NCBI RefSeq assembly: GCF_014641615.1
Contig: NZ_BMIB01000004.1
Coordinates: 1-64,000, forward strand
Direction of reading: 5' to 3'
DNA from: Filimonas zeae
GTDB taxonomy: Bacteria; Bacteroidota; Bacteroidia; Chitinophagales; Chitinophagaceae
DNA length: 64,000 nucleotides
Each line of letters starts with the position of its first letter. Position 1 is the first letter of the stretch. The notes beneath the pieces are model-generated. The model worked only from the letters and a program-made list of their open reading frames with translations. It searched no databases and had not been told where the DNA came from. Of this stretch, positions 54,388 to 62,600 are shown piece after piece. The translations under genes and the position numbers were made by a program.

Positions 54388-55536
54388 TATTTTATCAAAA
54401 AAGCTTTTTTCGTTTTTACCTGGTTGGGGCTGAAAGTTGGGGCTTTTGCTCAGCTTCTCCAGCATTTCTTTCTCTTCTGCCGTAACATGCTGCGGCGTCC
54501 ATACATTCACATGAATCAACTGGTCTCCTTTCTGATAGCCTTGTACTTCCGGGAAGCCTTTGCCCTTCAGACGGAATATTTTACCGCTTTGGGTACCTGC
54601 CGGAATTTTAATTTTCGCTCTGCCGTCAATAGTAGGAACTTCTACCTGAGTGCCAAAAATAGCATCAGAGAAAGAAAGATAAAGCTCGTAAGCCACATTC
54701 AGGCCATCGCGTTGTAACTCCTTATGCGCTTCTTCTTCCACCAGAATCAGCAGATCACCAGGAGCCCCGCCGCGCTCACCGGCGTTACCTTTTCCGCCCA
54801 TGCTTAACTGCATGCCTTCCTGAACGCCGGCTGGAATATCTATACTCACTGTTTCTTCGCCATATACGCGGCCTTCACCCTTACAAGAGCCACACTTGGC
54901 AGTGATGGTAGTACCTTCTCCATTACAGGTAGGACAGGTTGTTACTGTTTGCATTTGCCCCAGAAAAGTGTTGGTTACCCTTTTCACCTGGCCGGAACCG
55001 CCACAACCTGTACAGGTTTGAACGCTGTTTTTATCTTTTGCGCCGCTGCCGCTACAAGTGCCGCAGGGTACATATTTTTTTACCTTGATGTTTTTGGTAA
55101 CGCCATTGGCCATTTCCTCGTAGGTAAGCTTGATTTTCACCCGCAGGTTACTACCTCTTACGCCACGGGGTCTGCCACCGTTGCCTCTGCCACGACCACC
55201 ACCGGCACCGCCAAAAAAGCTACCGAAAAGGTCATCGCCAAATATGTCGCCGAACTGGCTGAATATGTCATTCATATTCATACCACCACCACCATAACCT
55301 GCATTACTGCCCGGCCCAAAAGCCTGATGGCCAAAGCGGTCGTATTTGGCGCGTTTATCTGCATCGCTTAATATTTCGTAAGCTTCCGCTGCTTCCTTAA
55401 ATTTTTCTTCCGCTTCTTTATCGCCGGGGTTTCGGTCTGGGTGAAATTGCATGGCCACTTTACGGTAAGCCTTTTTTATCTCATCAGCAGTAGCAGTTTT
55501 GCTAACACCCAGTATCTCGTAAAAATCTCTTTTCAT
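54370..55536 (-). CDS. dnaJ: Chaperone DnaJ
   Basis: 388 residues. J domain with HPD in MQFHPDRNPGD near residue 31, Gly/Phe-rich region (GYGGGGMNMND; GGAGGGRGRGNGG), and four zinc-finger CxxCxGxG repeats (CGTCSGSG, CTGCGGSG, CPTCNGEG, CGSCKGEG). The usual C-terminal substrate-binding domain follows. It delivers clients to DnaK and stimulates its ATPase. It follows grpE by 6 bases; dnaK is not in the window. The stem-loop terminator overlaps its stop. Confidence 0.97.
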   Translation of the reverse strand: MKRDFYEILGVSKTATADEIKKAYRKVAMQFHPDRNPGDKEAEEKFKEAAEAYEILSDADKRAKYDRFGHQAFGPGSNAGYGGGGMNMNDIFSQFGDIFGDDLFGSFFGGAGGGRGRGNGGRPRGVRGSNLRVKIKLTYEEMANGVTKNIKVKKYVPCGTCSGSGAKDKNSVQTCTGCGGSGQVKRVTNTFLGQMQTVTTCPTCNGEGTTITAKCGSCKGEGRVYGEETVSIDIPAGVQEGMQLSMGGKGNAGERGGAPGDLLILVEEEAHKELQRDGLNVAYELYLSFSDAIFGTQVEVPTIDGRAKIKIPAGTQSGKIFRLKGKGFPEVQGYQKGDQLIHVNVWTPQHVTAEEKEMLEKLSKSPNFQPQPGKNEKSFFDKIKEAFS

Positions 55537-55542
55537 ACATTT

Positions 55543-56109
55543 TTATTTACCAACCACCACTTTAGCAAAACGGATGATTTTATCATTCAGATAATAACCT
55601 TTCTGAACTTCGTCAATCACTTTTCCTTTAAGGGTTTCGTCAGGAACAGGTACTTCTGTAATAGCCTCATGCAGTTCTACATCAAAATCTGCACGAATGC
55701 TTTCCATAGGCTTTAAACCTTTAGCCTGCAGGGTTGTTTTTAATTTATTGAAAACCAGCTGAATGCCTTCTTTAATCTGGTTAACATCTTCTGTTTTTGC
55801 CATTTGCTTTTCCGCTCTGTCACAATCGTCCAGCACATCCAGCAAAGACACAATTACCTCTTTACCAGCAGTTTGCATTAATTCCAACCGCTCTTTAGAA
55901 GTTCTGCGCTTAAAGTTCTCAAACTCGGCCATCAAACGCAGATACTTGTCTTTCTGCTCGGCAACTTCCGCCTTTAACTTTTCCGTTTCATTTTCAGCTA
56001 CAGGCTCGTTCAAATGAGTAGAACCAGCTGCATTTTCGTCAGTATTTATCCCTGTTTCTGCATTTTCAACAGTATCCTGCGTGTTTTCCAGTGTTTCTTT
56101 CTCTGCCAT
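55543..56109 (-). CDS. grpE: Nucleotide exchange factor GrpE
   Basis: About 188 residues from ATG 56109 (MAEKETLEN); a more upstream in-frame ATG at 56190 overlaps the divergent gene region and adds unrelated residues. An acidic disordered start leads into the coiled coil and conserved EKLKAEVAEQKDKYLRLMAE, then FENFKRRTSKER, and the C-terminal beta domain (HEAITEVPVPD; VIDEVQKGYYLNDKIIRFAK). It exchanges nucleotide on DnaK. First gene of grpE-dnaJ. No CIRCE element is visible upstream. Confidence 0.96.
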   Translation of the reverse strand: MAEKETLENTQDTVENAETGINTDENAAGSTHLNEPVAENETEKLKAEVAEQKDKYLRLMAEFENFKRRTSKERLELMQTAGKEVIVSLLDVLDDCDRAEKQMAKTEDVNQIKEGIQLVFNKLKTTLQAKGLKPMESIRADFDVELHEAITEVPVPDETLKGKVIDEVQKGYYLNDKIIRFAKVVVGK

Positions 56110-56200
56110 AACGTTTATTGATATATATGCCCAATGGGTCAAATTTTTTGCCAGGGCAAAATAAGTGGAAAAATTGGCAGGCTGCCGCATATTAGATTTT

Positions 56201-56208
56201 TATCTTTG
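56201..56208 (+). promoter_or_regulatory. -7 element TATCTTTG at the rRNA methyltransferase start
   Basis: TATCTTTG, a perfect TAnnTTTG, ends 4 bases before ATG 56213. The transcription start should then be at or next to the A of ATG, so the message is predicted leaderless. Confidence 0.55.
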
Positions 56209-56212
56209 CGCG

Positions 56213-57391
56213 ATGACAAAAGTGATTCTGAAGAAAAAAATTGCCCCGCGCATTGCCAACGGCCATCCGTGGATATTTGCCAATGAAGTAGACCGTATTG
56301 AAGGCGATTCCCCAGAGCCCGGCGCCATTGTGGATGTTTTTTATCACGATCAGAAATACTGCGGCAGAGGTTATAGCAATCCCAAATCACAGATACTGGT
56401 AAGGCTGCTTACCCGAAAGAAAGAAGAAATAAACGAACAGTTCTTTTATCAACGCATACTACAGGCCTGGCAATACCGCCAGCGCACTGGTTATACCGAA
56501 AACTGCCGCCTGGTATTTGGAGAAGCTGACGAAATGCCTGCGCTGGTTATAGATAAGTTTAACGACTACTTTGTTATACAAACACTGGCATTAGGTATTG
56601 ACAAATGGAAGCCAGCTATTGTAGCAGCACTGGAAAAAATATTTAAGCCCAAAGGCGTTTATGAGCGTAATGATGTACCTGTAAGAGAACTGGAAGGCCT
56701 GCCGCAACAAAAAGGCTTTTTAACAGCCCCCTTTTCTCCGGAAATTGTTATTCATGAAAACGGCCTTAAGTTTAATGTAGATATTGAGAATGGACAAAAA
56801 ACCGGTTACTTTCTGGATCAGCAGGATAACCGCCGCGCCATTCAGCATATTGTAAAAGGAGCAGATGTACTGGGTGCATTTACTTACACAGGCACCTTTG
56901 AAATACATGCAGCACACTACGGCGCTAAAAGCGTATTAGGCCTGGATATAAGCGAAAATGCCGTTGCACAGGCAAACCGCAATGCCAAACTGAACAATCT
57001 GGATCATATCTGCCATTTTGAAGCCGTAAACGCATTTGACGTGCTGAAGCAGTGGACCAAAGATGGCAGACAGTATGACGTGGTGATGCTGGACCCACCT
57101 GCATTTACCAAAAGCCGGGAAAACATACAGAAAGCTATAACCGGTTATAAAGAAATAAACCTGCGGGGCATGAAGCTGGTAAAGAATGGAGGCTTCCTGG
57201 TTACCAGCAGCTGTACCAATCTGGTGCAGCCCGATTTATTTCTGCAAACAATAGACATGGCAGCTAAAGATGCACGCAAACGTATAAGACAGGTTACTTT
57301 TCAGGCACAGGCCAGTGATCACCCTATTATCTGGGGTATGGAAAATACCAACTACCTGAAATTTTTGATTGTAGAGGTTTGTGATAAATAA
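56213..57391 (+). CDS. RlmI-like 23S rRNA cytosine methyltransferase
   Basis: About 392 residues from ATG 56213 (MTKVILKKKI); ATG 56165 is also in frame but lies upstream of the promoter. A PUA domain (about 1-75) leads into a class I SAM methyltransferase (GQKTGYFLDQQDNR; GADVLGAFTYTGTFEIHAA; VVMLDPPAFTKS; SSCTNLV). This layout is the RlmI group that methylates C1962 of 23S rRNA. I infer that role; the exact position modified is not shown by sequence. Divergent from grpE. Confidence 0.88.
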   Translation: MTKVILKKKIAPRIANGHPWIFANEVDRIEGDSPEPGAIVDVFYHDQKYCGRGYSNPKSQILVRLLTRKKEEINEQFFYQRILQAWQYRQRTGYTENCRLVFGEADEMPALVIDKFNDYFVIQTLALGIDKWKPAIVAALEKIFKPKGVYERNDVPVRELEGLPQQKGFLTAPFSPEIVIHENGLKFNVDIENGQKTGYFLDQQDNRRAIQHIVKGADVLGAFTYTGTFEIHAAHYGAKSVLGLDISENAVAQANRNAKLNNLDHICHFEAVNAFDVLKQWTKDGRQYDVVMLDPPAFTKSRENIQKAITGYKEINLRGMKLVKNGGFLVTSSCTNLVQPDLFLQTIDMAAKDARKRIRQVTFQAQASDHPIIWGMENTNYLKFLIVEVCDK

Positions 57392-57402
57392 GTGATACGC
57401 AT

Positions 57403-57441
57403 AAAAAAACGGTTTGCTTGTAATTAGTAAACCGTTTTTTT
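57403..57441. terminator. Bidirectional terminator
   Basis: AAAAAAACGGTTT (57403-57415) pairs perfectly with AAACCGTTTTTTT (57429-57441) around a 13-base loop, with A/T tracts on both sides. It separates convergent genes. Confidence 0.85.
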
Positions 57442-57464
57442 ATGGTATTCTATTCAATAAATAC

Positions 57465-57842
57465 TTATTGCTCTACCTGAAACTTACCGGTTTCAATAAT
57501 ACGGCCGGTTTTATCGCGCAATTGAAAAACATAAATACCTCTGTAGTAGTTGTTTAAAGTAACCACTACCTTTTTGCCGGTTACCGGCTGTTCATACATT
57601 TTACGCCCTACAAAACTGTAGATATATAATGTATGTGTTTTATCAATTTCGGTAGCGAATTCAAAGTTAATAAAGGAGGTTGCCGGGTTAGGATAGCATT
57701 TAACTACGGCAACACTTGTTCCGGCCTCCCATATATCGGATCGCGAAAAAGCGCATATAGCCGCTATCAGCAACACCAGCAATAGTGCTGATTTGCCAAA
57801 CCGGGACGCCCTCAAAAAGTTGGAGTGTAAAATTTGCTTCAT
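57465..57842 (-). CDS. Small protein made almost wholly of a T9SS type A sorting domain
   Basis: About 125 residues from ATG 57842 (MKQILHSNFLRASRFGK). A signal-like hydrophobic segment (SALLLVLLIAAICAFS) is followed by only about 20 residues and then the C-terminal type A sorting signal (YPNPATSFINFEF; LYIYSFVGRKMYE; GIYVFQLRDKTG; GKFQV). There is no cargo domain between. It could be a decayed cargo gene, a small carrier or a competitor for the sorting machinery. Alternative start ATG 57887 adds 15 non-signal residues. Confidence 0.78.
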   Translation of the reverse strand: MKQILHSNFLRASRFGKSALLLVLLIAAICAFSRSDIWEAGTSVAVVKCYPNPATSFINFEFATEIDKTHTLYIYSFVGRKMYEQPVTGKKVVVTLNNYYRGIYVFQLRDKTGRIIETGKFQVEQ

Positions 57843-58066
57843 TGATTTATAGTATCCTCCCTCTATAAAAATACAAAAATTGTGCAACCAGTAAAGGAAT
57901 GCCCCCTATCACCACCTTAAAATTTCGACTCTTTATATAGCTGAACCTTTAGTAGTACTGATTGCCAATTAGTTGTCTTAAAATAATTGTTTACGTTTTC
58001 GCAGTTACCCACCCTTTCGATTAAACACTTTTACTGTAACATGCGCTGGATACACTACAGATTGTA

Positions 58067-59554
58067 TTAAAACTTTCCTTTTACATAGTCCAGAAAATAA
58101 GATACGTTCAACGATTCACCGGTAACAGATGAACAAAGCAGTTCGCTGTCTTTGAGTCTGCCATGCGAATGAATATGCTTACGCAACCATCCAAGCAACT
58201 GCGCCAATGCCGTCTCATTCAGTTCCTCCTTTTGCAAAGCAGGAATGTCTTTCTGAGCCTGGGCCCAGAACTGAGCCGCATAAAAACTTCCCAGGCTGTA
58301 CGTAGGAAAGTAACCAAAACTTCCATGACTCCAGTGTACATCCTGCAAGCAACCGTGAATATCATCCGGAACAACAACACCGAGATGCTGCTTGTACAAT
58401 TCATTCCATCTGGCAGGTATATCTTTTACCGCCAGCGCTCCGCCTATCAGGTCTTTCTCAATCTGATAACGGATGTATACATGAAAATGGTAGGTAACCT
58501 CATCAGCTTCTGTGCGGATAAAGGAAGGCTGCACTTTATTGATGCCTTTATAAAACTCCTGTATAGTAATATGCTGCAGTTGCTCCGGAAAATAGCTTTG
58601 CAATTCCGGCAGATAGTTTTTCCAGAAAGCCAGATTACGCCCTACACAATTCTCCCACAAACGGCTTTGTGATTCATGAATACTCAGAGACGAAAACTCG
58701 CCTGACGGTAAACCGTACTCACTATCGGGCAGGCCCTGCTCGTATAAAGCATGGCCGGTTTCGTGAATACAGCTCCACGTCATATTGGCAAAATCATTCT
58801 CGTCAATACGTGTGGTAATCCGTACATCCTTTGCGCTGAAATTGGTGGTAAACGGATGTACAGAAACATCCTGACGGCCTGCTTCCAGATCAAAACCCAG
58901 CTCCCTCACCAGCCACATCCCCCACTCCCACTGAATATTCTTTGGGTAAAACTCACGCAGAAAATCGTTATCCACTTCCGGCTCTTTCCCTTGTTTGGCA
59001 ATCACTTCCTGTAGAGAAGGAATAACAGACGCAAATACTTTGTCCAGCTTCTCTACCGTTACAGAACGCTCAAACTCATACGTAAGAGCGTTGTAAGGAT
59101 GCCCCTCATATCCGTATAATTCTGCCGATTCACGTTTTAAGGCTACCAGTTGCTCCAGATCGCTCTCAAATACGGAAAAGTTATTTTGTTTACGTGCTGC
59201 TACCCAGCTGTTAAAAGCCTTGCTTACCGCTTCTGACAATTTTCGTACAAAAGCACCACTAAGTTTCTTTTGCCGTGTCAGATCTTCCAGTGTAAGCGAT
59301 ACGTTTTTCTGTTGCACCTGACTCAGATCACTTCTTTGAGACAGTTCGTTTACCAATTGCTCAAAAGAGGGTGCAGTAGCCATTTCATGCGCAGTTTCGC
59401 TTAATGTAGCCAGCTGCCGGGCGCGGCCTGCCGCACCTTTTGCGGGCATATAGGTTTCCTGATCCCACTGCAATACAGCCGCAGCATAACGCACATCGGC
59501 TATACGACGCATGTGCTCACAATATTGCTCATATAAACTGGCTGAAGACGTCAT
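58067..59554 (-). CDS. M32 carboxypeptidase (thermostable carboxypeptidase 1 family)
   Basis: 495 residues, the usual length for M32. The HETGH zinc-binding motif starts at residue 264 (CIHETGHALYEQG). Other family blocks are visible: VLQWDQETYMPAKGA near 30 and HESQSRLWEN near 295. It is a cytoplasmic metallocarboxypeptidase that trims residues from peptide C-termini. A perfect -7 element (TATATTTG, minus strand) lies 27 bases upstream. Confidence 0.94.
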   Translation of the reverse strand: MTSSASLYEQYCEHMRRIADVRYAAAVLQWDQETYMPAKGAAGRARQLATLSETAHEMATAPSFEQLVNELSQRSDLSQVQQKNVSLTLEDLTRQKKLSGAFVRKLSEAVSKAFNSWVAARKQNNFSVFESDLEQLVALKRESAELYGYEGHPYNALTYEFERSVTVEKLDKVFASVIPSLQEVIAKQGKEPEVDNDFLREFYPKNIQWEWGMWLVRELGFDLEAGRQDVSVHPFTTNFSAKDVRITTRIDENDFANMTWSCIHETGHALYEQGLPDSEYGLPSGEFSSLSIHESQSRLWENCVGRNLAFWKNYLPELQSYFPEQLQHITIQEFYKGINKVQPSFIRTEADEVTYHFHVYIRYQIEKDLIGGALAVKDIPARWNELYKQHLGVVVPDDIHGCLQDVHWSHGSFGYFPTYSLGSFYAAQFWAQAQKDIPALQKEELNETALAQLLGWLRKHIHSHGRLKDSELLCSSVTGESLNVSYFLDYVKGKF

Positions 59555-59580
59555 AGATAAATAGTTGTTGAGTAAGGATA

Positions 59581-59588
59581 CAAATATA
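59581..59588 (-). promoter_or_regulatory. -7 element TATATTTG of the M32 gene
   Basis: On the minus strand TATATTTG matches the consensus exactly, giving a leader of about 20 bases to ATG 59554. The -33 box is unclear. Confidence 0.5.
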
Positions 59589-59621
59589 AAACGCGCCCGT
59601 TGCTATGCTATATATTCCCCG

Positions 59622-60278
59622 TTAAACGGGCATTTGTTTTACTTCATCGGCAATTAACAGACGGCCCATTGTTTTTTGTTTAATTTCATCTACCGTAACA
59701 CCTGGCGCATATTCGCGCAGCAAAAAGCCTTCGGGGGTAATATCCAGTACTGCCAGTTCTGTTACTACCTTTTTAACGCATCCAACACCTGTTAAGGGCA
59801 GGGTGCAGGCCGGTAGCAGCTTACTTTCTCCTTTAGGATTAGTGTGCTGCATGGCAACTATAATGTTACGGGCGCTGGCAACCAGATCCATTGCACCTCC
59901 CATCCCTTTCACCATTTTACCGGGAATTTTCCAGTTGGCTATGTCTCCGCTATCACTTACTTCCATAGCGCCCAGTACAGTAAGGTCAATTTTGCCGGCC
60001 CGTATCATTCCAAAGCTTTCTGCACTGTCGAAAAATGCACCGCCGGGTAACAGGGTAACGGTTTCTTTACCCGCATTAATCAAATCTGCATCAACATCTG
60101 CTTCCACGGGATAGGGGCCCGTGCCCAGAATACCATTTTCACTCTGCAGAATTACATGAATACCCTCCGGAATATAATTAGAAACAAGTGTAGGAATACC
60201 AATACCAAGATTAACGTACATGCCATCTTTCAGTTCAAGGGCTATACGTTTTGCTATGCCAAATTTATCAAGTGCCAT
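59622..60278 (-). CDS. 3-oxoacid CoA-transferase subunit B
   Basis: 218 residues. YVNLGIGIPTLVSNYIPEG and the catalytic-Glu loop SENGILGTGPYP (Glu47), then LLPGGAFFDSAESFGMIR and HTNPKGESKLLPACTLPLTG. It pairs with the subunit A gene 36 bases upstream to move CoA between succinyl-CoA and acetoacetate (SCOT type). The alternative is another short-chain CoA-transferase; SCOT is most likely from the motif set. Confidence 0.92.
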   Translation of the reverse strand: MALDKFGIAKRIALELKDGMYVNLGIGIPTLVSNYIPEGIHVILQSENGILGTGPYPVEADVDADLINAGKETVTLLPGGAFFDSAESFGMIRAGKIDLTVLGAMEVSDSGDIANWKIPGKMVKGMGGAMDLVASARNIIVAMQHTNPKGESKLLPACTLPLTGVGCVKKVVTELAVLDITPEGFLLREYAPGVTVDEIKQKTMGRLLIADEVKQMPV

Positions 60279-60314
60279 AGAAGCTGTTTAATTAGTCTGA
60301 TGAAATAAGAAGAA

Positions 60315-61010
60315 TCAGGATAAACGAACCGTTTTTCGTTCAATACGCTTTTCATAACCGGCCCCCTGAAAAATACGATGTACGTATACACCGGCCACAT
60401 GTATGGCATCAGGCTCCAACTCTCCCGGCTGCACCAGTTCTTCCACTTCTGCAATGGTAATATTTCCGGCTTTGGCCATAGAAGTTGAAAAATTGCGGGT
60501 AGCTTTACGGAATATCAGATTACCCATCGTATCTCCTTTCCAGGCTTTCACAATAGAATAATCGGCATGCAATGCCAGTTCCATCAGGTAACGTTTTCCT
60601 TCAAACGTCCTTTCTTCTTTTCCAACAGCAATTTCGGTACCTACACCGGCAGGGGTAAAAAAGGCCGGAATTCCCATGCCCGCCATTTGTATGCGGGTGG
60701 CCAATGTACCTTGCGGCACCAGATCAACTTCCAGCTCTCCCGATAACAACTGGCGTTCAAACTCAGCGTTCTCTCCTACATAGCTGCTGATCATTTTTTT
60801 AATCTGCCGGGTTTTAAGCAATAGTCCCAGTCCAAAATCATCTACACCGGCATTATTGGAAATACAGGTAAGCCCTGTAACCCCTTTTTTAACCAGCGCA
60901 GCAATGGAGTTTTCCGGAATACCGCATAGGCCAAATCCTCCCAGCATTAAAGTAGTACCTGATGATATATCAAACAGGGCTTCTTCGGCGTCATTCTTTA
61001 CTTTATTCAT
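60315..61010 (-). CDS. 3-oxoacid CoA-transferase subunit A
   Basis: 231 residues. SGTTLMLGGFGLCGIPENSI near residue 20 is the CoA-binding glycine loop, then ISNNAGVDDFGLG, VPQGTLATRIQMAG, IPAFFTPAGVGTEIA and RNFSTSMAKAG. The partner of the downstream subunit B, completing the SCOT heterodimer for ketone-body or acetoacetate use. It follows the DUF4296 gene by 19 bases, so it may be in the coaBC operon. Confidence 0.92.
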   Translation of the reverse strand: MNKVKNDAEEALFDISSGTTLMLGGFGLCGIPENSIAALVKKGVTGLTCISNNAGVDDFGLGLLLKTRQIKKMISSYVGENAEFERQLLSGELEVDLVPQGTLATRIQMAGMGIPAFFTPAGVGTEIAVGKEERTFEGKRYLMELALHADYSIVKAWKGDTMGNLIFRKATRNFSTSMAKAGNITIAEVEELVQPGELEPDAIHVAGVYVHRIFQGAGYEKRIERKTVRLS

Positions 61011-61029
61011 ATAACAGGCAATATTATCG

Positions 61030-61680
61030 TCAGAATGGTTTCTTCACAGGCAGGTTGGTTCTGGTAGGCATAAACTTTTTATCCGGCCGGAATCCAGGGC
61101 GCATCAACTTCCTCCGTCCGGACGTATCAAAGTGTGGCTGAACCGTATGCAATTTTGTTCCGGTATCTTTTATCAGCCGGGGAACCACTTTCATCCCCCC
61201 TTTAACCTTATTAATAGAGTCCTTAATAGCAACTGAATCTCTGACGTGAGTAGAATCCTTAACAACAGCAGAATCTTTCTTTACAGCGAGAGAGTCTGCA
61301 CGGAGTGTAGCTTTTTGCAGTGAATCAATTTTAGCAGTCTTTAACTTTTCCCGCTGCTCCTTTATTCTGTTGCCAAAAGCCAGTAACGAATCCATCAGCA
61401 CCTTATGTTCTTCCGGATGCTCCTGATAATACCGGTAGCTATTATAAAACTGTTCACGGGTAATACCATGTACAGCAAACACCTGTCCGTATTTTTCTAC
61501 CGCATGCCGCAACAGGTTATTAGGCACAGTATCCTTTATACCTTCCAGAGAAGCCACTTCATCAGCACGCAGCATATCCCACATCACAAGTTTCATTTCT
61601 TCAGGTTTCAGCACATCCGATCCTGATCTGCCACATGCCATCCATATCAACGCCAGAGCTATTATACAGCTGTATTTCAT
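61030..61680 (-). CDS. DUF4296 domain lipoprotein
   Basis: 216 residues with a lipoprotein signal (SCIIALALIWMAC, Cys near residue 16). The DUF4296 region (about 25-115) has MKLVMWDMLRADEVAS and RYYQEHPEEHKVLMDSLLAF. After it comes a long Lys/Ser/Asp-rich low-complexity tail with repeats of (K/R)DS(A/V) and an R/K-rich end. Common in Bacteroidota next to DUF4835 and coaBC; envelope role assumed, function unknown. Overlaps the DUF4835 gene by 4 bases. Confidence 0.85.
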   Translation of the reverse strand: MKYSCIIALALIWMACGRSGSDVLKPEEMKLVMWDMLRADEVASLEGIKDTVPNNLLRHAVEKYGQVFAVHGITREQFYNSYRYYQEHPEEHKVLMDSLLAFGNRIKEQREKLKTAKIDSLQKATLRADSLAVKKDSAVVKDSTHVRDSVAIKDSINKVKGGMKVVPRLIKDTGTKLHTVQPHFDTSGRRKLMRPGFRPDKKFMPTRTNLPVKKPF

Positions 61681-62600
61681 TTCAACTCCTGCTTATACTT
61701 ACTAAGATTGGGAATATCTATCTGCGACAAAATATCAGCCGCACGTCCTTTTTCCTGAGGTGGTGCCTTTTTAAAAATACCAATCATTTCCTGCGCTTTA
61801 CTCTGCATAAAAAACTGCAGGATCATTGTATTCGGGCTTTCCTGGTTCATAGCCTGTAACCTGGTAAGTGCTTCCATTACACTTTTCCGCCCATCGTTTT
61901 CCTTTTCAAATAATTGGTCAAGGCCATTACGGTAATACGCATAAATAACATCATGAATAATATTATAGCGGGTATTGATCATATTTTCAGCCAGCCAGTA
62001 GCGGTTACGCAGTCCGTCAAACGCACGCCAACCACTTATATTCCGGCTTTCCGGCGCATTACTTACTATATTCTGTGCCTTCTGAAAATAAGGAGCACCT
62101 GCTTTAGGGGCAAACGAATCATAATCGAACCCGAGGATAATATTTACATAAAAAGCCAATGTAGCAGTAAGGTTACCCACCAGCGGATCGGAGCCCTGAA
62201 TACGGTTTTCGTTAAACTCAACCGGTTGAAACTCCTGGTATTTAAATGTAAAATCTGCATCCTGATAGTTCACCAACGCAGTCTGATACGAAGAACTATA
62301 TACAGGACGCGCCGCCTGTACAGTAAGACTGGCTTTGAATACATTCTGCTCTACCATATCATTGATAGTAATCAGAAAATTACATACAATCTTTTCCTGC
62401 GGCTGATAAGTATCGTTGGTCCACTTACGGTTATTCAGCAGGTTGGTGAGCTGATTTTGCAAGGTGGTAAATATCTTCTTATCAATATTGTTATATACCC
62501 GCTGAGACATTACGGTTACTTTGGCCTGTAATTCCTGCGCAGAAGCCGGAGCCCACAGCAGCAGTAAAATCAACACTATGTGTAAGCTACGCCTGGTCAT
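61677..62600 (-). CDS. DUF4835 family exported protein
   Basis: 307 residues, signal peptide to about residue 21 (LLLLWAPASAQ). Matches DUF4835, all-alpha/beta periplasmic protein of Bacteroidota: LQAKVTVMSQRVYNNIDKKI, LTATLAFYVNIILGFDYDSF and AENMINTRYNIIHDVIYAYY. Its gene overlaps coaBC on one side and the DUF4296 gene on the other by 4 bases each. This coaBC-DUF4835-DUF4296 order is conserved in the phylum; function is not known. Confidence 0.88.
   Translation of the reverse strand: MTRRSLHIVLILLLLWAPASAQELQAKVTVMSQRVYNNIDKKIFTTLQNQLTNLLNNRKWTNDTYQPQEKIVCNFLITINDMVEQNVFKASLTVQAARPVYSSSYQTALVNYQDADFTFKYQEFQPVEFNENRIQGSDPLVGNLTATLAFYVNIILGFDYDSFAPKAGAPYFQKAQNIVSNAPESRNISGWRAFDGLRNRYWLAENMINTRYNIIHDVIYAYYRNGLDQLFEKENDGRKSVMEALTRLQAMNQESPNTMILQFFMQSKAQEMIGIFKKAPPQEKGRAADILSQIDIPNLSKYKQELK

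Noticed and set aside
56110..56190. Upstream start for grpE at 56190
   Set aside because: The extra residues lie in the promoter region of the divergent gene and lack GrpE similarity.
57888..58066. Possible tRNA or small RNA in the gap before the M32 gene
   Set aside because: I find no cloverleaf or clear stem. The stretch shows nothing I can support.
59618..59630. Short hairpin CCCGTTAAACGGG at the end of the CoA-transferase subunit B gene as terminator
   Set aside because: The stem is only five base pairs and there is no T run after it on the minus strand.
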